The translations under genes were made by a program, and so were the position numbers. A model generated the notes under the pieces. It was not told where the DNA came from. It saw only the letters and a list, made by a program, of their open reading frames with translations, and did no database searches. Source: Nitrosarchaeum sp. (GTDB lineage Archaea; Thermoproteota; Nitrososphaeria; Nitrososphaerales; Nitrosopumilaceae). From it: DNA of 41,760 nt. Where the stretch lies: positions 1 to 41,760 of the forward strand of contig JAIOPB010000059.1 of the NCBI GenBank assembly GCA_021414105.1, read 5' to 3'. Positions within the stretch are counted from its first letter, which is position 1. The number at the start of each line of letters is the position of its first letter. This document shows, piece by piece, positions 8,275 to 16,735 of this stretch.

Positions 8275-8286
8275 CTGAAATTTCAG
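8275..8286. promoter_or_regulatory. Perfect 12-bp palindrome CTGAAATTTCAG before nrdJ
   Basis: CTGAAATTTCAG is a perfect dyad located 16 bases upstream of the TATA-like ATTTATAC at 8303-8310. Its position, just outside the basal promoter, is where archaeal activators or BRE-proximal repressors bind. Its CTGAA half also occurs in the centre of both 41-bp repeats. Confidence 0.5.
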
Positions 8287-8302
8287 AAAATACTGCCAAA
8301 TC

Positions 8303-8338
8303 ATTTATACCGTATTCTTTCTTACCTCTTGCGGGGAG
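8303..8338 (+). promoter_or_regulatory. nrdJ TATA-like element and Shine-Dalgarno sequence
   Basis: ATTTATAC at 8303-8310 is a plausible archaeal TATA box. GGGGAG at 8333-8338 lies seven bases before the TTG start at 8346 and is a good Shine-Dalgarno match. Most genes in this window lack such a site, so the leadered TTG start of nrdJ stands out and supports the chosen start. Confidence 0.55.
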
Positions 8339-8345
8339 ATTATAA

Positions 8346-10997
8346 TTGGATAAATCACAAATAGAAAGTACTCTCAATGAGATCCGTAAGCGCAGTGGCG
8401 CTGTAACGGCTTTCAATCAAGATAAAATTTCAAACGCTATATTCAGAGCGTTGGCAGCCACCTCTAAAGCCGACCGTGCGCTAGCCGATCAACTTGCAAA
8501 TAAAGTCGTGCAAAAATTAGTCGAACAAGGATTCACAAGTTCTAGAACTCCTACCGTTGAGGATATTCAAGATATTGTGGAATCAACCCTTATCGATTGT
8601 GGTAACAGCGACATTGCAAAGGCGTATATCGTTTACAGACATGAACGAAGAAAATTAAGAGACGAAAAAATGAAAGTCTTAAACACAAAATCTTTAGATA
8701 CTGTCTCAAAGAATTTTGATCTAAATTGCTTGAGGGTACTAGCATCTAGATATCTTTTCAGAAATAGTAAAAACGAAATCACTGAATCTCCAACTCAAAT
8801 GTTTGAAAGAGTAGCAATTCTAGTTGGAATTGGCGATATTCTATATGATGCCCAAGTATTTGATAAATCTGGAAATATTACTCAAAATATTGAAGAGGCA
8901 CGTACATATCTTGAGAAATTAGACAATTTTGATTACAAATTCAAGATTGGAGAATACTTTCTCAACAAGTGGCACTTTAGATCTTTAATCAACCACTATG
9001 TAACGCTTGCAAACAAAGGCCAGATGAAAGTCAACTTTAAAGATCTTCTGACACTACTTGCAGCCAAAAAATTTGATAACTATGCAGACAAGATCACAGA
9101 ATATTTTGAATTGATGACTGCACAAGATTTCCTGCCAAATTCACCAACAATGATGAATGCTGGTGGTAGATTGGGTCAGCTTTCTGCATGTTTTGTTCTT
9201 GGTATGCCCGATGATATGGAACAAATCATGAAATCAACTTCTGATGCAGCACTAATTTTCAAATCTGGAGGAGGAGTTGGAATCAACTATTCTGATCTTC
9301 GTGAAGAAGGCGATATTGTTGCATCAACATCTGGTGTAGCATCAGGTCCAGTATCTTTTATGAATATAATCAATACCGTAACTGAAGTTGTAAAACAAGG
9401 CGGAAAAAGAAGAGGAGCTAACATGGGAATCATTGAAGCTTGGCATCCTGATGTTGAAAAATTCATTACAAATAAAACAGAGCCTGGTGTATTGGAGAAC
9501 TTTAATGTCAGTGTAGGCATATGGGAAGACTTTTGGAATGCACTTGTAAACACAGATGACGGCAAGTACATGTTACGTAGTCCACGTGACAGAAAACCTG
9601 TAAGAGAAATCAACGCACATCAATTAATTGATTTGATAGCTATGTCTGCATGGAAGAGTGCAGAGCCTGGATTGATCTTCTTTGATCAAATTAACAAATA
9701 CAATGTATTTGCCAAAGCAAGACAATCTCCACTAAGAGCTACAAATCCATGTGGCGAACAGAGTCTATATCCATACGAATCATGCAATCTCGGTTCCATC
9801 AATTTGGTGAATCTTGTAAAAAGAAAGGCTGATGGAGAATACGAGTTTGATTGGCAAAGATACGAAGAAACAATCAGAAAGACAACCAGATTCTTGGATA
9901 ACATCATTGATGTGAATCATTATCCTGTAAAAGATATTGACATTGCATCTAAAGATTCTAGAAGAATTGGCTTGGGTGTAATGGGAGTCGCAGATCTCTT
10001 ATACAAATTAAAAATCCCATACAACTCCAAGGAAGGTTATGAACTACAATCAAAACTATCTGAAGCATTGACCTATTATTCAATGGAGGAAAGTGTTGCA
10101 CTTGCAAAATCTAGAGGTGAATTCCCACTTTGCTCAAAGACAGAATATCCAGAAGGAAAAATTCCAATTGCAGGATATTATGAGAAACCTAAAGAATCGC
10201 ATTGCTATGAATGGGATGCACTAATTGAGAAAATTAAGAAGCATGGAATAAGAAATGTCTTGACTACTACAGTAGCTCCAACCGGAACATTATCTATGAT
10301 TGCTGATTGCTCAAATGGAATGGAACCCGCATTTGCTTTAGTATTTGAAAAGAGAGTAACTGTAGGCAGATTCTTCTATACCAACAAGATTGTTGAAGAA
10401 GTACTCAAAGAACATGGCCTATACAGCGATGAACTCCTTGCAAAGATTGCAGACAATTATGGATCTCTAAAAGGAATTCCTGAAATCCCACAATGGATGC
10501 AAGATGTCTTTGTCACTGCAATGGATATTCACTGGGCAGATCATCTAATGGCTCAAGGTGTATGGCAAGATTGGATAGGAAATGCAATTGCCAAGACAAT
10601 TAACATGCCATATGATGTTACTGCAGATGATGTAAAATCTGCATATCTATTAGCTCATGAGTTGGGATTAAAAGGAATCACAGTATATCGTGATGGTTCT
10701 AGACATAAGCAAGTACTACATATGACAAGTGAAAATGCACAAAAAACATTTGATGTTACACCAAGTGAATATGTTACTGGATATGTAACAACTATGATTT
10801 CCAATCCATACATCAAATCTCAAGTCCATAGTGCACTTGAACTCAAAGTACATGATGAAGAAATTACATCTGAGCCTATGAGACAAGAAGAAGTATCTGA
10901 AGATCGTCTATGTCCAACATGCAAAAACAATCTCGTATTTGTAGAAGGATGTAGTATCTGCATAGAATGTGGATTCAGCGGTTGCACTTCTGGATAA
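8346..10997 (+). CDS. nrdJ: Ribonucleotide reductase, class II (adenosylcobalamin-dependent)
   Basis: The enzyme converts ribonucleotides to deoxyribonucleotides using AdoCbl to generate a thiyl radical, so it works with or without oxygen. The 883-residue protein has an N-terminal ATP-cone (about 15-105) for allosteric control, a first redox cysteine at Cys282 in LSACFVL, the active-site NPCGE motif (Asn467, Cys469, Glu471), and a Cys-rich C-terminal tail (Cys856, 859, 869, 872, 875 and 880) combining metal binding and redox relay, as is usual for NrdJ. The TTG start has a GGGGAG ribosome site. The upstream spacer holds a 41-bp direct repeat and palindromes. Cobalamin genes at the end of this window would supply the cofactor. 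Confidence 0.97.
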   Translation: MDKSQIESTLNEIRKRSGAVTAFNQDKISNAIFRALAATSKADRALADQLANKVVQKLVEQGFTSSRTPTVEDIQDIVESTLIDCGNSDIAKAYIVYRHERRKLRDEKMKVLNTKSLDTVSKNFDLNCLRVLASRYLFRNSKNEITESPTQMFERVAILVGIGDILYDAQVFDKSGNITQNIEEARTYLEKLDNFDYKFKIGEYFLNKWHFRSLINHYVTLANKGQMKVNFKDLLTLLAAKKFDNYADKITEYFELMTAQDFLPNSPTMMNAGGRLGQLSACFVLGMPDDMEQIMKSTSDAALIFKSGGGVGINYSDLREEGDIVASTSGVASGPVSFMNIINTVTEVVKQGGKRRGANMGIIEAWHPDVEKFITNKTEPGVLENFNVSVGIWEDFWNALVNTDDGKYMLRSPRDRKPVREINAHQLIDLIAMSAWKSAEPGLIFFDQINKYNVFAKARQSPLRATNPCGEQSLYPYESCNLGSINLVNLVKRKADGEYEFDWQRYEETIRKTTRFLDNIIDVNHYPVKDIDIASKDSRRIGLGVMGVADLLYKLKIPYNSKEGYELQSKLSEALTYYSMEESVALAKSRGEFPLCSKTEYPEGKIPIAGYYEKPKESHCYEWDALIEKIKKHGIRNVLTTTVAPTGTLSMIADCSNGMEPAFALVFEKRVTVGRFFYTNKIVEEVLKEHGLYSDELLAKIADNYGSLKGIPEIPQWMQDVFVTAMDIHWADHLMAQGVWQDWIGNAIAKTINMPYDVTADDVKSAYLLAHELGLKGITVYRDGSRHKQVLHMTSENAQKTFDVTPSEYVTGYVTTMISNPYIKSQVHSALELKVHDEEITSEPMRQEEVSEDRLCPTCKNNLVFVEGCSICIECGFSGCTSG

Positions 10998-11043
10998 AGA
11001 ACAGAATCGTAACTTTTTTACTTCCTTTCACTTTCCATTCAAT

Positions 11044-12162
11044 ATGGATAAGAAGATTCTAGGACTATCTGTTGGTATTGCGATAATTGCTATAATTGCA
11101 ATCGTACTGATTGTACCGAATTTAGACTCAGTTACCAATCAGAAACATAATGAAAAACTTGGTCTTGTAATTAACACACCAAATTCGTCCATCTCTTTGC
11201 AGGATTTGAAGCAAATTTACTCTGATGCATCTTCTACCGGAATTGGAAGAAGTAATGTGTATCTATTTTGGAATATAGTTGAGCCTGTAAGAGGCGAATT
11301 CAACTGGGAACAATCAGATATTTTGATGAGTTTTAATAAAAACAATGATCTTAAAGTTACATTATTTTTTTCTGTGATTAATGGAGAAACACTAGGACCT
11401 TTTCCAAACTGGATTGGAAAACCATCTCTTAACGCAATTGGAGAAGATAGACTAGTTAACGTTCTTGATGCAATATTATCTCGTTATGATATTATAGATA
11501 CAGTTGTAATTGCTGGTGAAACAGAATCACAATTTCGTTATTATGAACAAAATATTCCTGTATACAAAGAACTTTTCAACGGAGTATATGCTAAATTAAA
11601 AGAAAAACACCCTGATGTAAAGATAGGGAACGCATTTGCCTTACATAACGTACTCAATAAAAACCTGGAACATGTTGTAACTGACTTGGCACTTGGTGAC
11701 TTTGTTGCTTTCTCATATTTTCCAGTTGATAACTTGAATGATATAATTAAAACTCCACAAGAAGCTAAAGAGGATTTGCAAAAAATATTTGAAATCATAC
11801 CTGATAAAAAAATTGGGCTTTTTGAGATTAGTTGGAGCACATCTGATTTTGTAGGAGGAAATAATACATCTCAAAAAATGTTCTTGGAAAAATCATTTGA
11901 ATTTTATACAGAAAATGAATCTAAAATAGCATTTCTTACATGGTATAGACAATATGATAGACCTGACGGTACATGTGTTATTGAAAAACCAGCAATCGGA
12001 GATGAAAGTATCGATATAGGCGGTGGTTCTAGTTTAGGAAGTAGTGAGTATGTAATTGAACGATTAAGCCATTATATTTGTAGTTCTGGATTAGTGGATG
12101 TTAATGGAATTCCAAAACCTAGTTGGAATGAATTTAAAAATCAAATTGAAATGATCAACTAA
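11044..12162 (+). CDS. Membrane-anchored TIM-barrel glycoside hydrolase-like protein
   Basis: The 372-residue protein begins MDKKILGLSVGIAIIAI, with a strong N-terminal membrane segment at about 5-26, and the remainder should face outward. The soluble part resembles clan-A glycosidases: YLFWNIVEPVRGEFNW near the start, a glutamate in VVIAGETES (Glu159) suited to the acid/base role, and a glutamate in GLFEISWS (Glu261) suited to the nucleophile. The spacing of about 100 residues between them is normal for that clan. I chose ATG 11044; an in-frame ATG at 10969 would overlap the end of nrdJ and bury the membrane segment. Substrate and actual activity are unknown. Confidence 0.75.
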   Translation: MDKKILGLSVGIAIIAIIAIVLIVPNLDSVTNQKHNEKLGLVINTPNSSISLQDLKQIYSDASSTGIGRSNVYLFWNIVEPVRGEFNWEQSDILMSFNKNNDLKVTLFFSVINGETLGPFPNWIGKPSLNAIGEDRLVNVLDAILSRYDIIDTVVIAGETESQFRYYEQNIPVYKELFNGVYAKLKEKHPDVKIGNAFALHNVLNKNLEHVVTDLALGDFVAFSYFPVDNLNDIIKTPQEAKEDLQKIFEIIPDKKIGLFEISWSTSDFVGGNNTSQKMFLEKSFEFYTENESKIAFLTWYRQYDRPDGTCVIEKPAIGDESIDIGGGSSLGSSEYVIERLSHYICSSGLVDVNGIPKPSWNEFKNQIEMIN

Positions 12163-12163
12163 A

Positions 12164-12832
12164 ATGATCTCTCTAGTTTTAGCAGAATCTGCGTTAGAAC
12201 TTGTTCCTTTAGAACTACAAGATCATCCTTCAGTATTATCACATGCACAAAAACTAGGAAAAGATCCATCTGAAATCTTACTTGATAATTCTTGGCACTT
12301 TGCTGCCATGAAAGGAATCAATAATGAAATTAAACGAGGAAGACCTGATCTAGTTCATTTTTCTATATTAGAAGCAACTACAATTCCATTGTATTTACAA
12401 AATAAAATTAAAATCTATATTCATACAATTGATGATAAAGTAATTTACATTGGAGAAAATGTTCACATTCCAAAATCATATCATAGATTTGAAGGTTTGA
12501 TTGAAAAATTATTTCTGGAAAAAACCATACGATTTGATACTAGTCTATTATTAGAAATCAAAGAAAAATCATTTTCTGAATTAATTAATGAAATAAAACC
12601 ATCAAAAATTATTGGTTTTTCAACCAAAGGAGAACTTAGTTCATTTGAAAAAATTAGCTCTGAAATCTCAGATAATGCATGTCTAATTATTGGGGGATTT
12701 CAAAAGGGTCATTTTTCCGAATCAACAAAAAACAAAATAAATCACTTGTTTTCAGTTGATAACTTGTCTTATGAGGCACACGTGGTAATTGCGCGTATAT
12801 TGTATGAGTATGAAAAAACCGTTTTTATGTAG
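12164..12832 (+). CDS. nep1: 16S rRNA pseudouridine N1-methyltransferase Nep1
   Basis: Nep1 (Emg1) is a SPOUT-class enzyme that methylates N1 of a pseudouridine in small-subunit rRNA and assists ribosome assembly. The 222-residue sequence contains the family signature RGRPDLVHFSILEA (58-71) and a trefoil-knot end with LIIGGFQKGHFS and LSYEAHVVIARILYEYE. The ATG follows the glycosidase-like gene by one base, so the two are likely cotranscribed although functionally unrelated. Ribosome-related genes (rnp4, rps19e) follow after a tRNA. Confidence 0.95.
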   Translation: MISLVLAESALELVPLELQDHPSVLSHAQKLGKDPSEILLDNSWHFAAMKGINNEIKRGRPDLVHFSILEATTIPLYLQNKIKIYIHTIDDKVIYIGENVHIPKSYHRFEGLIEKLFLEKTIRFDTSLLLEIKEKSFSELINEIKPSKIIGFSTKGELSSFEKISSEISDNACLIIGGFQKGHFSESTKNKINHLFSVDNLSYEAHVVIARILYEYEKTVFM

Positions 12833-12854
12833 GAAATTAAGTTTGTTTTCTTGT

Positions 12855-12928
12855 GCAGTCATAGTATAGCCTGGTTAGTATTCGGGGTTTCCAACCCTGT
12901 GACGCGGGTTCGAATCCCGCTGACTGCA
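12855..12928 (+). tRNA. tRNA-Gly (anticodon TCC)
   Basis: The 74-base cloverleaf has a 7-bp acceptor stem GCAGTCA/TGACTGC with discriminator A at 12928. The anticodon stem CGGGG/CCCTG encloses the loop TTTCCAA, giving anticodon TCC at 12890-12892. The T-arm is GCGGG-TTCGAAT-CCCGC. CCA is not encoded and no intron is present. It reads GGA/GGG glycine codons. Confidence 0.95.
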
Positions 12929-12979
12929 TTTTTCTAATCTAAAGAGAACCAATTTTTAGGTGCATTATGAATAGTTATT

Positions 12980-13282
12980 GTGAAACCAGCTCTTAGAAAA
13001 ATTGCATTAGAAAGAATACAGATTTTAATCAACAATGCAATTTCTAACGCAAAAATGAATCCAGATCTTTCTCAACGACAAGCATCACTTGCGCGACGAA
13101 TTTGTACTAGATACAAAATTCGTATGCCTTATGAGTTGAGAATTGTTTTTTGTAAAAAATGCAAGTCATTTATTGCACCAGGACTAAATTCCAAAATTCG
13201 TCTTGGTAGAGCATCAGTAAAGTCGATCAGAATTTCATGTAATCTATGTGGGCATACTTATCGTAAAATAATATCTCAATGA
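12980..13282 (+). CDS. rnp4: Ribonuclease P protein component 4 (Rpp21/Rpr2 family)
   Basis: Rnp4 is a zinc-ribbon protein that pairs with Rnp1 (Rpp29) on the RNase P RNA, which trims 5' ends of precursor tRNAs. The 100-residue protein has an N-terminal helical part (LERIQILINNAI, RQASLARRICTRYKIRMP) and four zinc-binding cysteines at 58, 61, 87 and 90 (CKKC and CNLCG). The start is GTG. It follows the tRNA gene by about 50 bases and precedes rps19e by 31 bases. Confidence 0.93.
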   Translation: MKPALRKIALERIQILINNAISNAKMNPDLSQRQASLARRICTRYKIRMPYELRIVFCKKCKSFIAPGLNSKIRLGRASVKSIRISCNLCGHTYRKIISQ

Positions 13283-13289
13283 TTTATAA
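13283..13289 (+). promoter_or_regulatory. TATA-like element before rps19e
   Basis: TTTATAA lies overlapping and just after the rnp4 stop, about 27 bases upstream of the rps19e ATG at 13314. That spacing predicts a leaderless or nearly leaderless transcript for rps19e-pdcd5. Confidence 0.5.
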
Positions 13290-13313
13290 GACGATTCTCG
13301 ATTTTTTTACTTT

Positions 13314-13766
13314 ATGGCAAAGGTATACGATGTACCATCTGATGTATTGATTAGTAGGTTAGCAGGTGTTCTAAAAAATGAAGATATTCCTGCTCCCGCT
13401 TGGGTTCCATTTGTAAAAACTGGTGCGCATGCAGATAAACCACCTCAAGATAGAGAATGGTGGCATACAAGATGTGCATCATTAATGAGAAAAATTTACC
13501 TTCATGGTCCACTTGGAATTAATGAATTAAGAAAAATTTATGGCGGTGGAAGACCGTCTGGATATGGTGCAGCTCATCATAAAGATGCCGGTGGTGCAAT
13601 AATTCGTAATGCAGTTCAAGGATTAGAAAAACTTGGATATGTAGAAAAAGTTGAGAAAAAAGGCCGTGTTATTTCAAAACAAGGAATGCAAAAACTAGAT
13701 AGATTATCAACAGAAATTCTAAATGAACTTATCACTGAAAATCCTCAGCTGAAAGTATACTCTTAG
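13314..13766 (+). CDS. rps19e: 30S ribosomal protein S19e
   Basis: S19e is an archaeal/eukaryotic small-subunit protein of the head region. The 150-residue sequence shows the family hallmarks PAPAWVPFVKTGAHAD, DREWWHTRCASLMRKIY and GGGRPSGYGAAHH, followed by a winged-helix end (LEKLGYVEK). The start is ATG with a TATA-like element at the right distance. The PDCD5 gene follows after seven bases, a pairing conserved across many archaea. Confidence 0.97.
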   Translation: MAKVYDVPSDVLISRLAGVLKNEDIPAPAWVPFVKTGAHADKPPQDREWWHTRCASLMRKIYLHGPLGINELRKIYGGGRPSGYGAAHHKDAGGAIIRNAVQGLEKLGYVEKVEKKGRVISKQGMQKLDRLSTEILNELITENPQLKVYS

Positions 13767-13773
13767 ATTTAAA

Positions 13774-14052
13774 ATGAGTTTTCCTGAATCAACTGATCCT
13801 CACAATAAACAAAATCATGATCTAACTGCCCAAAAAGAACAAATCCTCAAACAGATACTTTCACCAGAAGCAAGAATGCGATTAAATAATATCAAAATGG
13901 TCAAGCCTGAATTATCTGATCTTGTAGAGCAGTATCTTATTGGAATGGCTACACAAGGAAAAATGAATTCACAGATTAACGACAATCAACTCAAACAAAT
14001 TTTGTTATCAATTCAACAACCAAAACGTGATTTTAAGATAAATCGTATCTGA
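13774..14052 (+). CDS. PDCD5-family DNA-binding protein
   Basis: This 92-residue protein has the three-helix PDCD5/TFAR19 pattern: KEQILKQILSPEARMRLNNI, then VKPELSDLVEQYLIGMAT, then a basic end (QQPKRDFKINRI). Archaeal members bind nucleic acids in vitro and may interact with chaperonin, but the physiological role is unsettled. It sits seven bases after rps19e and is surely in the same transcript. Confidence 0.92.
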   Translation: MSFPESTDPHNKQNHDLTAQKEQILKQILSPEARMRLNNIKMVKPELSDLVEQYLIGMATQGKMNSQINDNQLKQILLSIQQPKRDFKINRI

Positions 14053-14061
14053 TCTAAGAAA

Positions 14062-14069
14062 ATATAATT
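14062..14069 (+). promoter_or_regulatory. TATA-like element before the MDR reductase gene
   Basis: ATATAATT is centred about 28 bases before the ATG at 14093, which fits a leaderless transcript for the MDR reductase and the lyase gene behind it. Confidence 0.45.
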
Positions 14070-14092
14070 AGGGGTTAGACTCGAAATTATTC

Positions 14093-15172
14093 ATGAAAGG
14101 TCTAGTTTATGAAGAATATTCACCTGATGATAATTTTGCAAAAATTCTAAAAGTAAAAGAAGTACCTGATCCAAAACCTAAAGCTGATGAGGTAGTTTTC
14201 AAGGTTAAGTCTGCTGCTCTAAATTATAATGATATCTGGGGAATGAGAGGAGCACCAGTACCAGTTCCATTACCACACATTTCTGGTTCTGATGCAGCTG
14301 GAGATGTAATCGCAGTTGGTGAAGATGTAAAAAATATCAAAGTTGGTGATAAAGTAGTTTCACATTCTAACATGTCATGTAGAGTATGCAAAGCATGTAC
14401 TGATGGTAGAGAATTTGATTGTGTTAATAGAATAATCTGGGGATTTCAGACAGGTCCAAATTGGGGTGCATTTTCTGAAATTACACATCTTCCAGAAGTT
14501 AATATTTCAAAAATTCCACAAGGCGTAAGCTACGATGAAGCAGCAGCTGCCTCTATGACCCTTTTAACATCTTGGCATATGCTAGTTGGAAGAGCAAAGA
14601 TTCGACCAGGACAAACTGTCTTAATTATGGGTGGTGGTTCTGGAGTCGGAAGCTTTGGAATTCAAATTGCAAAGTTATACAATTGTGATGTTATTGCAAC
14701 TGCTAGTCCTGATAAATTAGATAAATGTCTAGAACTAGGCGCAGATTTTGCAGTAGATCACAGAAAAGAAGACTGGCATAAAGAAGTAAGAGCAATCTCA
14801 AAGGAATTAGCAAAGAAAAAAGATGAAGCACCAGGAATCGATGTATCATTTGATCACATTGGTCAAACTCACTGGAATCAACAACTTACACTACTCAAAT
14901 ATGGCGCAACATTGGTATCATGTGGTGCAACAACTGGATATGATGCAAAAACTGATCTTAGACATGTATTCTTTAAAGGAACAAACATTCTTGGTTCAAC
15001 ACAGGGAACTAAAGCAGAATTAGATCAAGGTTTGTATTGGATGGGTCAAGGTAAAATCAAAGCAGCAATAGACTCTGTTTATTCATTTGAGCAAGCAGCA
15101 GAAGCCCATACTAAAATGTTAACTGGAAAAGGACTCTTTGGCAAAATCTTAATGAAGCCAGAATCTGTCTAG
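14093..15172 (+). CDS. Zinc-containing MDR reductase/alcohol dehydrogenase (acryloyl-CoA reductase-like)
   Basis: The 359-residue protein is a medium-chain dehydrogenase/reductase. It has the GroES-like N-terminal half, a structural zinc site (Cys96, 99, 102 and 110 in CRVCKACTDGREFDC) and a Rossmann motif GGGSGVG at 180-186. The usual first catalytic-zinc cysteine is replaced in ALNYNDIWG, as in quinone/enoyl reductases, so it probably reduces a double bond with NAD(P)H rather than an alcohol. In a host using the 3-hydroxypropionate/4-hydroxybutyrate cycle, acryloyl-CoA or crotonyl-CoA reduction is an attractive but unproven role. A CitE-like lyase gene follows after seven bases. Confidence 0.85.
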   Translation: MKGLVYEEYSPDDNFAKILKVKEVPDPKPKADEVVFKVKSAALNYNDIWGMRGAPVPVPLPHISGSDAAGDVIAVGEDVKNIKVGDKVVSHSNMSCRVCKACTDGREFDCVNRIIWGFQTGPNWGAFSEITHLPEVNISKIPQGVSYDEAAAASMTLLTSWHMLVGRAKIRPGQTVLIMGGGSGVGSFGIQIAKLYNCDVIATASPDKLDKCLELGADFAVDHRKEDWHKEVRAISKELAKKKDEAPGIDVSFDHIGQTHWNQQLTLLKYGATLVSCGATTGYDAKTDLRHVFFKGTNILGSTQGTKAELDQGLYWMGQGKIKAAIDSVYSFEQAAEAHTKMLTGKGLFGKILMKPESV

Positions 15173-15179
15173 TTATTTA

Positions 15180-16049
15180 ATGACACGTCTTTTTAGAAGT
15201 CTTATTTTTGTTCCTGGAAACAATTCTAGATTTTTAGAAAAGGCAAAAAAACTTCAGGCAGATATAGTGTGTTTTGATCTGGAAGATTCTGTACCTGATG
15301 AAGAAAAAAAAAATGCTAGAGAATTAATTCAAACTGCACTAAAGTCTCGCACATCTTATCTTGCTTCAATTTTTGTTCGCACAAATTCCCCAAAATCTGG
15401 AAAAATTCCAGATGATCTCAAAGAAGTAATTCAAAAAGGAATTGATGGAATTGTAATTCCAAAGGTCAACAATGTTAATGAAATCAAGAAAATTGAAAAA
15501 AATCTTTTGTTATTAGAAAAAAATCGTAAACTAAAACCAATTCAAATAATTCCTTCTATTGAATCAGCAGAAGGTGTAGTAAATACATACAACATTGCAT
15601 CTTGTAGTAAGCGAATACCTGCAGTTGTTTTTGGAGTTTTTGATCTCTTAAATGATTTAGGAATTGAATACACAAAAGATACTGAAGGTGGAAGATACTC
15701 TAGAACAAAGATTCCTGTAGATGCCAAAGCCGCAGGAATCCATGCTATTGATGCTATTTGGCAGGATCTTAATGACATTAAAGGACTTGAAAAAGATTGT
15801 ACGATTGGAAAAAATCTGGGGTATGTCGGAAAAAGTATTATCCATCCTGATCAAATTTCTACAACCCATAAAATTTTCTATCCCAGTAAAACGGAAATTC
15901 AATGGGCAGAAAAAGTCTGCAAATATTATTTAAAATCTATAAAGAAAGGAAAAGGTGCAACAACCATCGATGGAAAAATGATCGATGAGGTTCATTTCAA
16001 ACAAGCTAAGGCAATACTTGAAATTATAAAAAATCATTCCATAATCTAA
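15180..16049 (+). CDS. CitE-like HpcH/HpaI-family lyase
   Basis: The 289-residue protein matches the citrate-lyase beta/malyl-CoA lyase family, TIM barrels that split or join acyl-CoA thioesters in a Mg-dependent reaction. Typical segments are RSLIFVPGNNSRFLEKA at the N terminus, VCFDLEDSVP (metal-binding Glu/Asp), IIPSIESAEGV, VFGVFDLLNDLGI and GKSIIHPDQI near the C terminus. Coupling with the MDR reductase suggests both act on CoA esters. Malyl-CoA, citramalyl-CoA or another substrate cannot be chosen from sequence. Confidence 0.88.
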   Translation: MTRLFRSLIFVPGNNSRFLEKAKKLQADIVCFDLEDSVPDEEKKNARELIQTALKSRTSYLASIFVRTNSPKSGKIPDDLKEVIQKGIDGIVIPKVNNVNEIKKIEKNLLLLEKNRKLKPIQIIPSIESAEGVVNTYNIASCSKRIPAVVFGVFDLLNDLGIEYTKDTEGGRYSRTKIPVDAKAAGIHAIDAIWQDLNDIKGLEKDCTIGKNLGYVGKSIIHPDQISTTHKIFYPSKTEIQWAEKVCKYYLKSIKKGKGATTIDGKMIDEVHFKQAKAILEIIKNHSII

Positions 16050-16084
16050 TGTCTTAATAAAATTATTTACAAATAGATGAATAT

Positions 16085-16684
16085 CTAATTGGTTATATTG
16101 ATGCTAGTACTTTCATCAAATATTTTTTTGTTTATCACTGTTTGAATCATGATATCGTTTTTTTTCATTCCTATTTTAATTTCATCAAAAACACATCTAT
16201 ATTTTGAAATTCTTTTACTTTCACTAAGAATTTTTCCTGATTCTAAAATTAACCCATTTATTATTAAATTTTCAATTTTTCTATATCCTGATGTTTTTGG
16301 AACTTTAGATTCCTTTAGAATTTGAGGAATAGTTAAATCATTATCAAAAAGACAAATGAGTATCTTTCTAGTTTCAATATCCCCACATAATTCTAATATT
16401 AAATCCCTTAGTTTTTGATCAATTATTTTAATAGAATAATTCTTATCTGTTTTTTTAATTTTAATAATTTCATTAATGCACTCATTTTCAAATTTTTTTT
16501 TATCTATGTTAGAAATATTTTTTAATGCTTCACGAAATTTATGAAAATGCTCTATTGATAGTTTTATTGACATTCCATATTCTAAGAATAATTTTCTTTC
16601 TAAGTTTTTTCGCTCATCCGAATTCAGTTTCTTTTTAATTATATGAGATAGTGATGTGGAAATCAATCTGTCAATTCCAGTCAT
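16085..16684 (-). CDS. Winged-helix protein with thaumarchaeal N-terminal domain
   Basis: The 199-residue protein has a Lys-rich N-terminal helical domain (MTGIDRLISTSLSHIIKKKL ..., to about 65) and a winged-helix segment at about 105-165 (CLFDNDLTIPQILKES, SGYRKIENLIINGLILESGK). The N-terminal domain resembles the archaeal output domains described from Nitrosopumilus signalling proteins, though I cannot fix which one. It is divergent from a CheY-like gene across a 51-base promoter region. A transcription factor acting downstream of the receiver is a fair inference. The target is unknown. Confidence 0.7.
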   Translation of the reverse strand: MTGIDRLISTSLSHIIKKKLNSDERKNLERKLFLEYGMSIKLSIEHFHKFREALKNISNIDKKKFENECINEIIKIKKTDKNYSIKIIDQKLRDLILELCGDIETRKILICLFDNDLTIPQILKESKVPKTSGYRKIENLIINGLILESGKILSESKRISKYRCVFDEIKIGMKKNDIMIQTVINKKIFDESTSINITN

Positions 16685-16735
16685 TATTACACTAAGAAAT
16701 AATACAAAATATTAAAGCATGTTTCATTAAACCTG

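Noticed and set aside
7982-8345. A cobalamin riboswitch in front of the B12-dependent nrdJ
   Set aside because: No B12-box-like core or multi-stem architecture can be seen, and the dyads look like DNA-binding sites. Cobalamin riboswitches are essentially bacterial.
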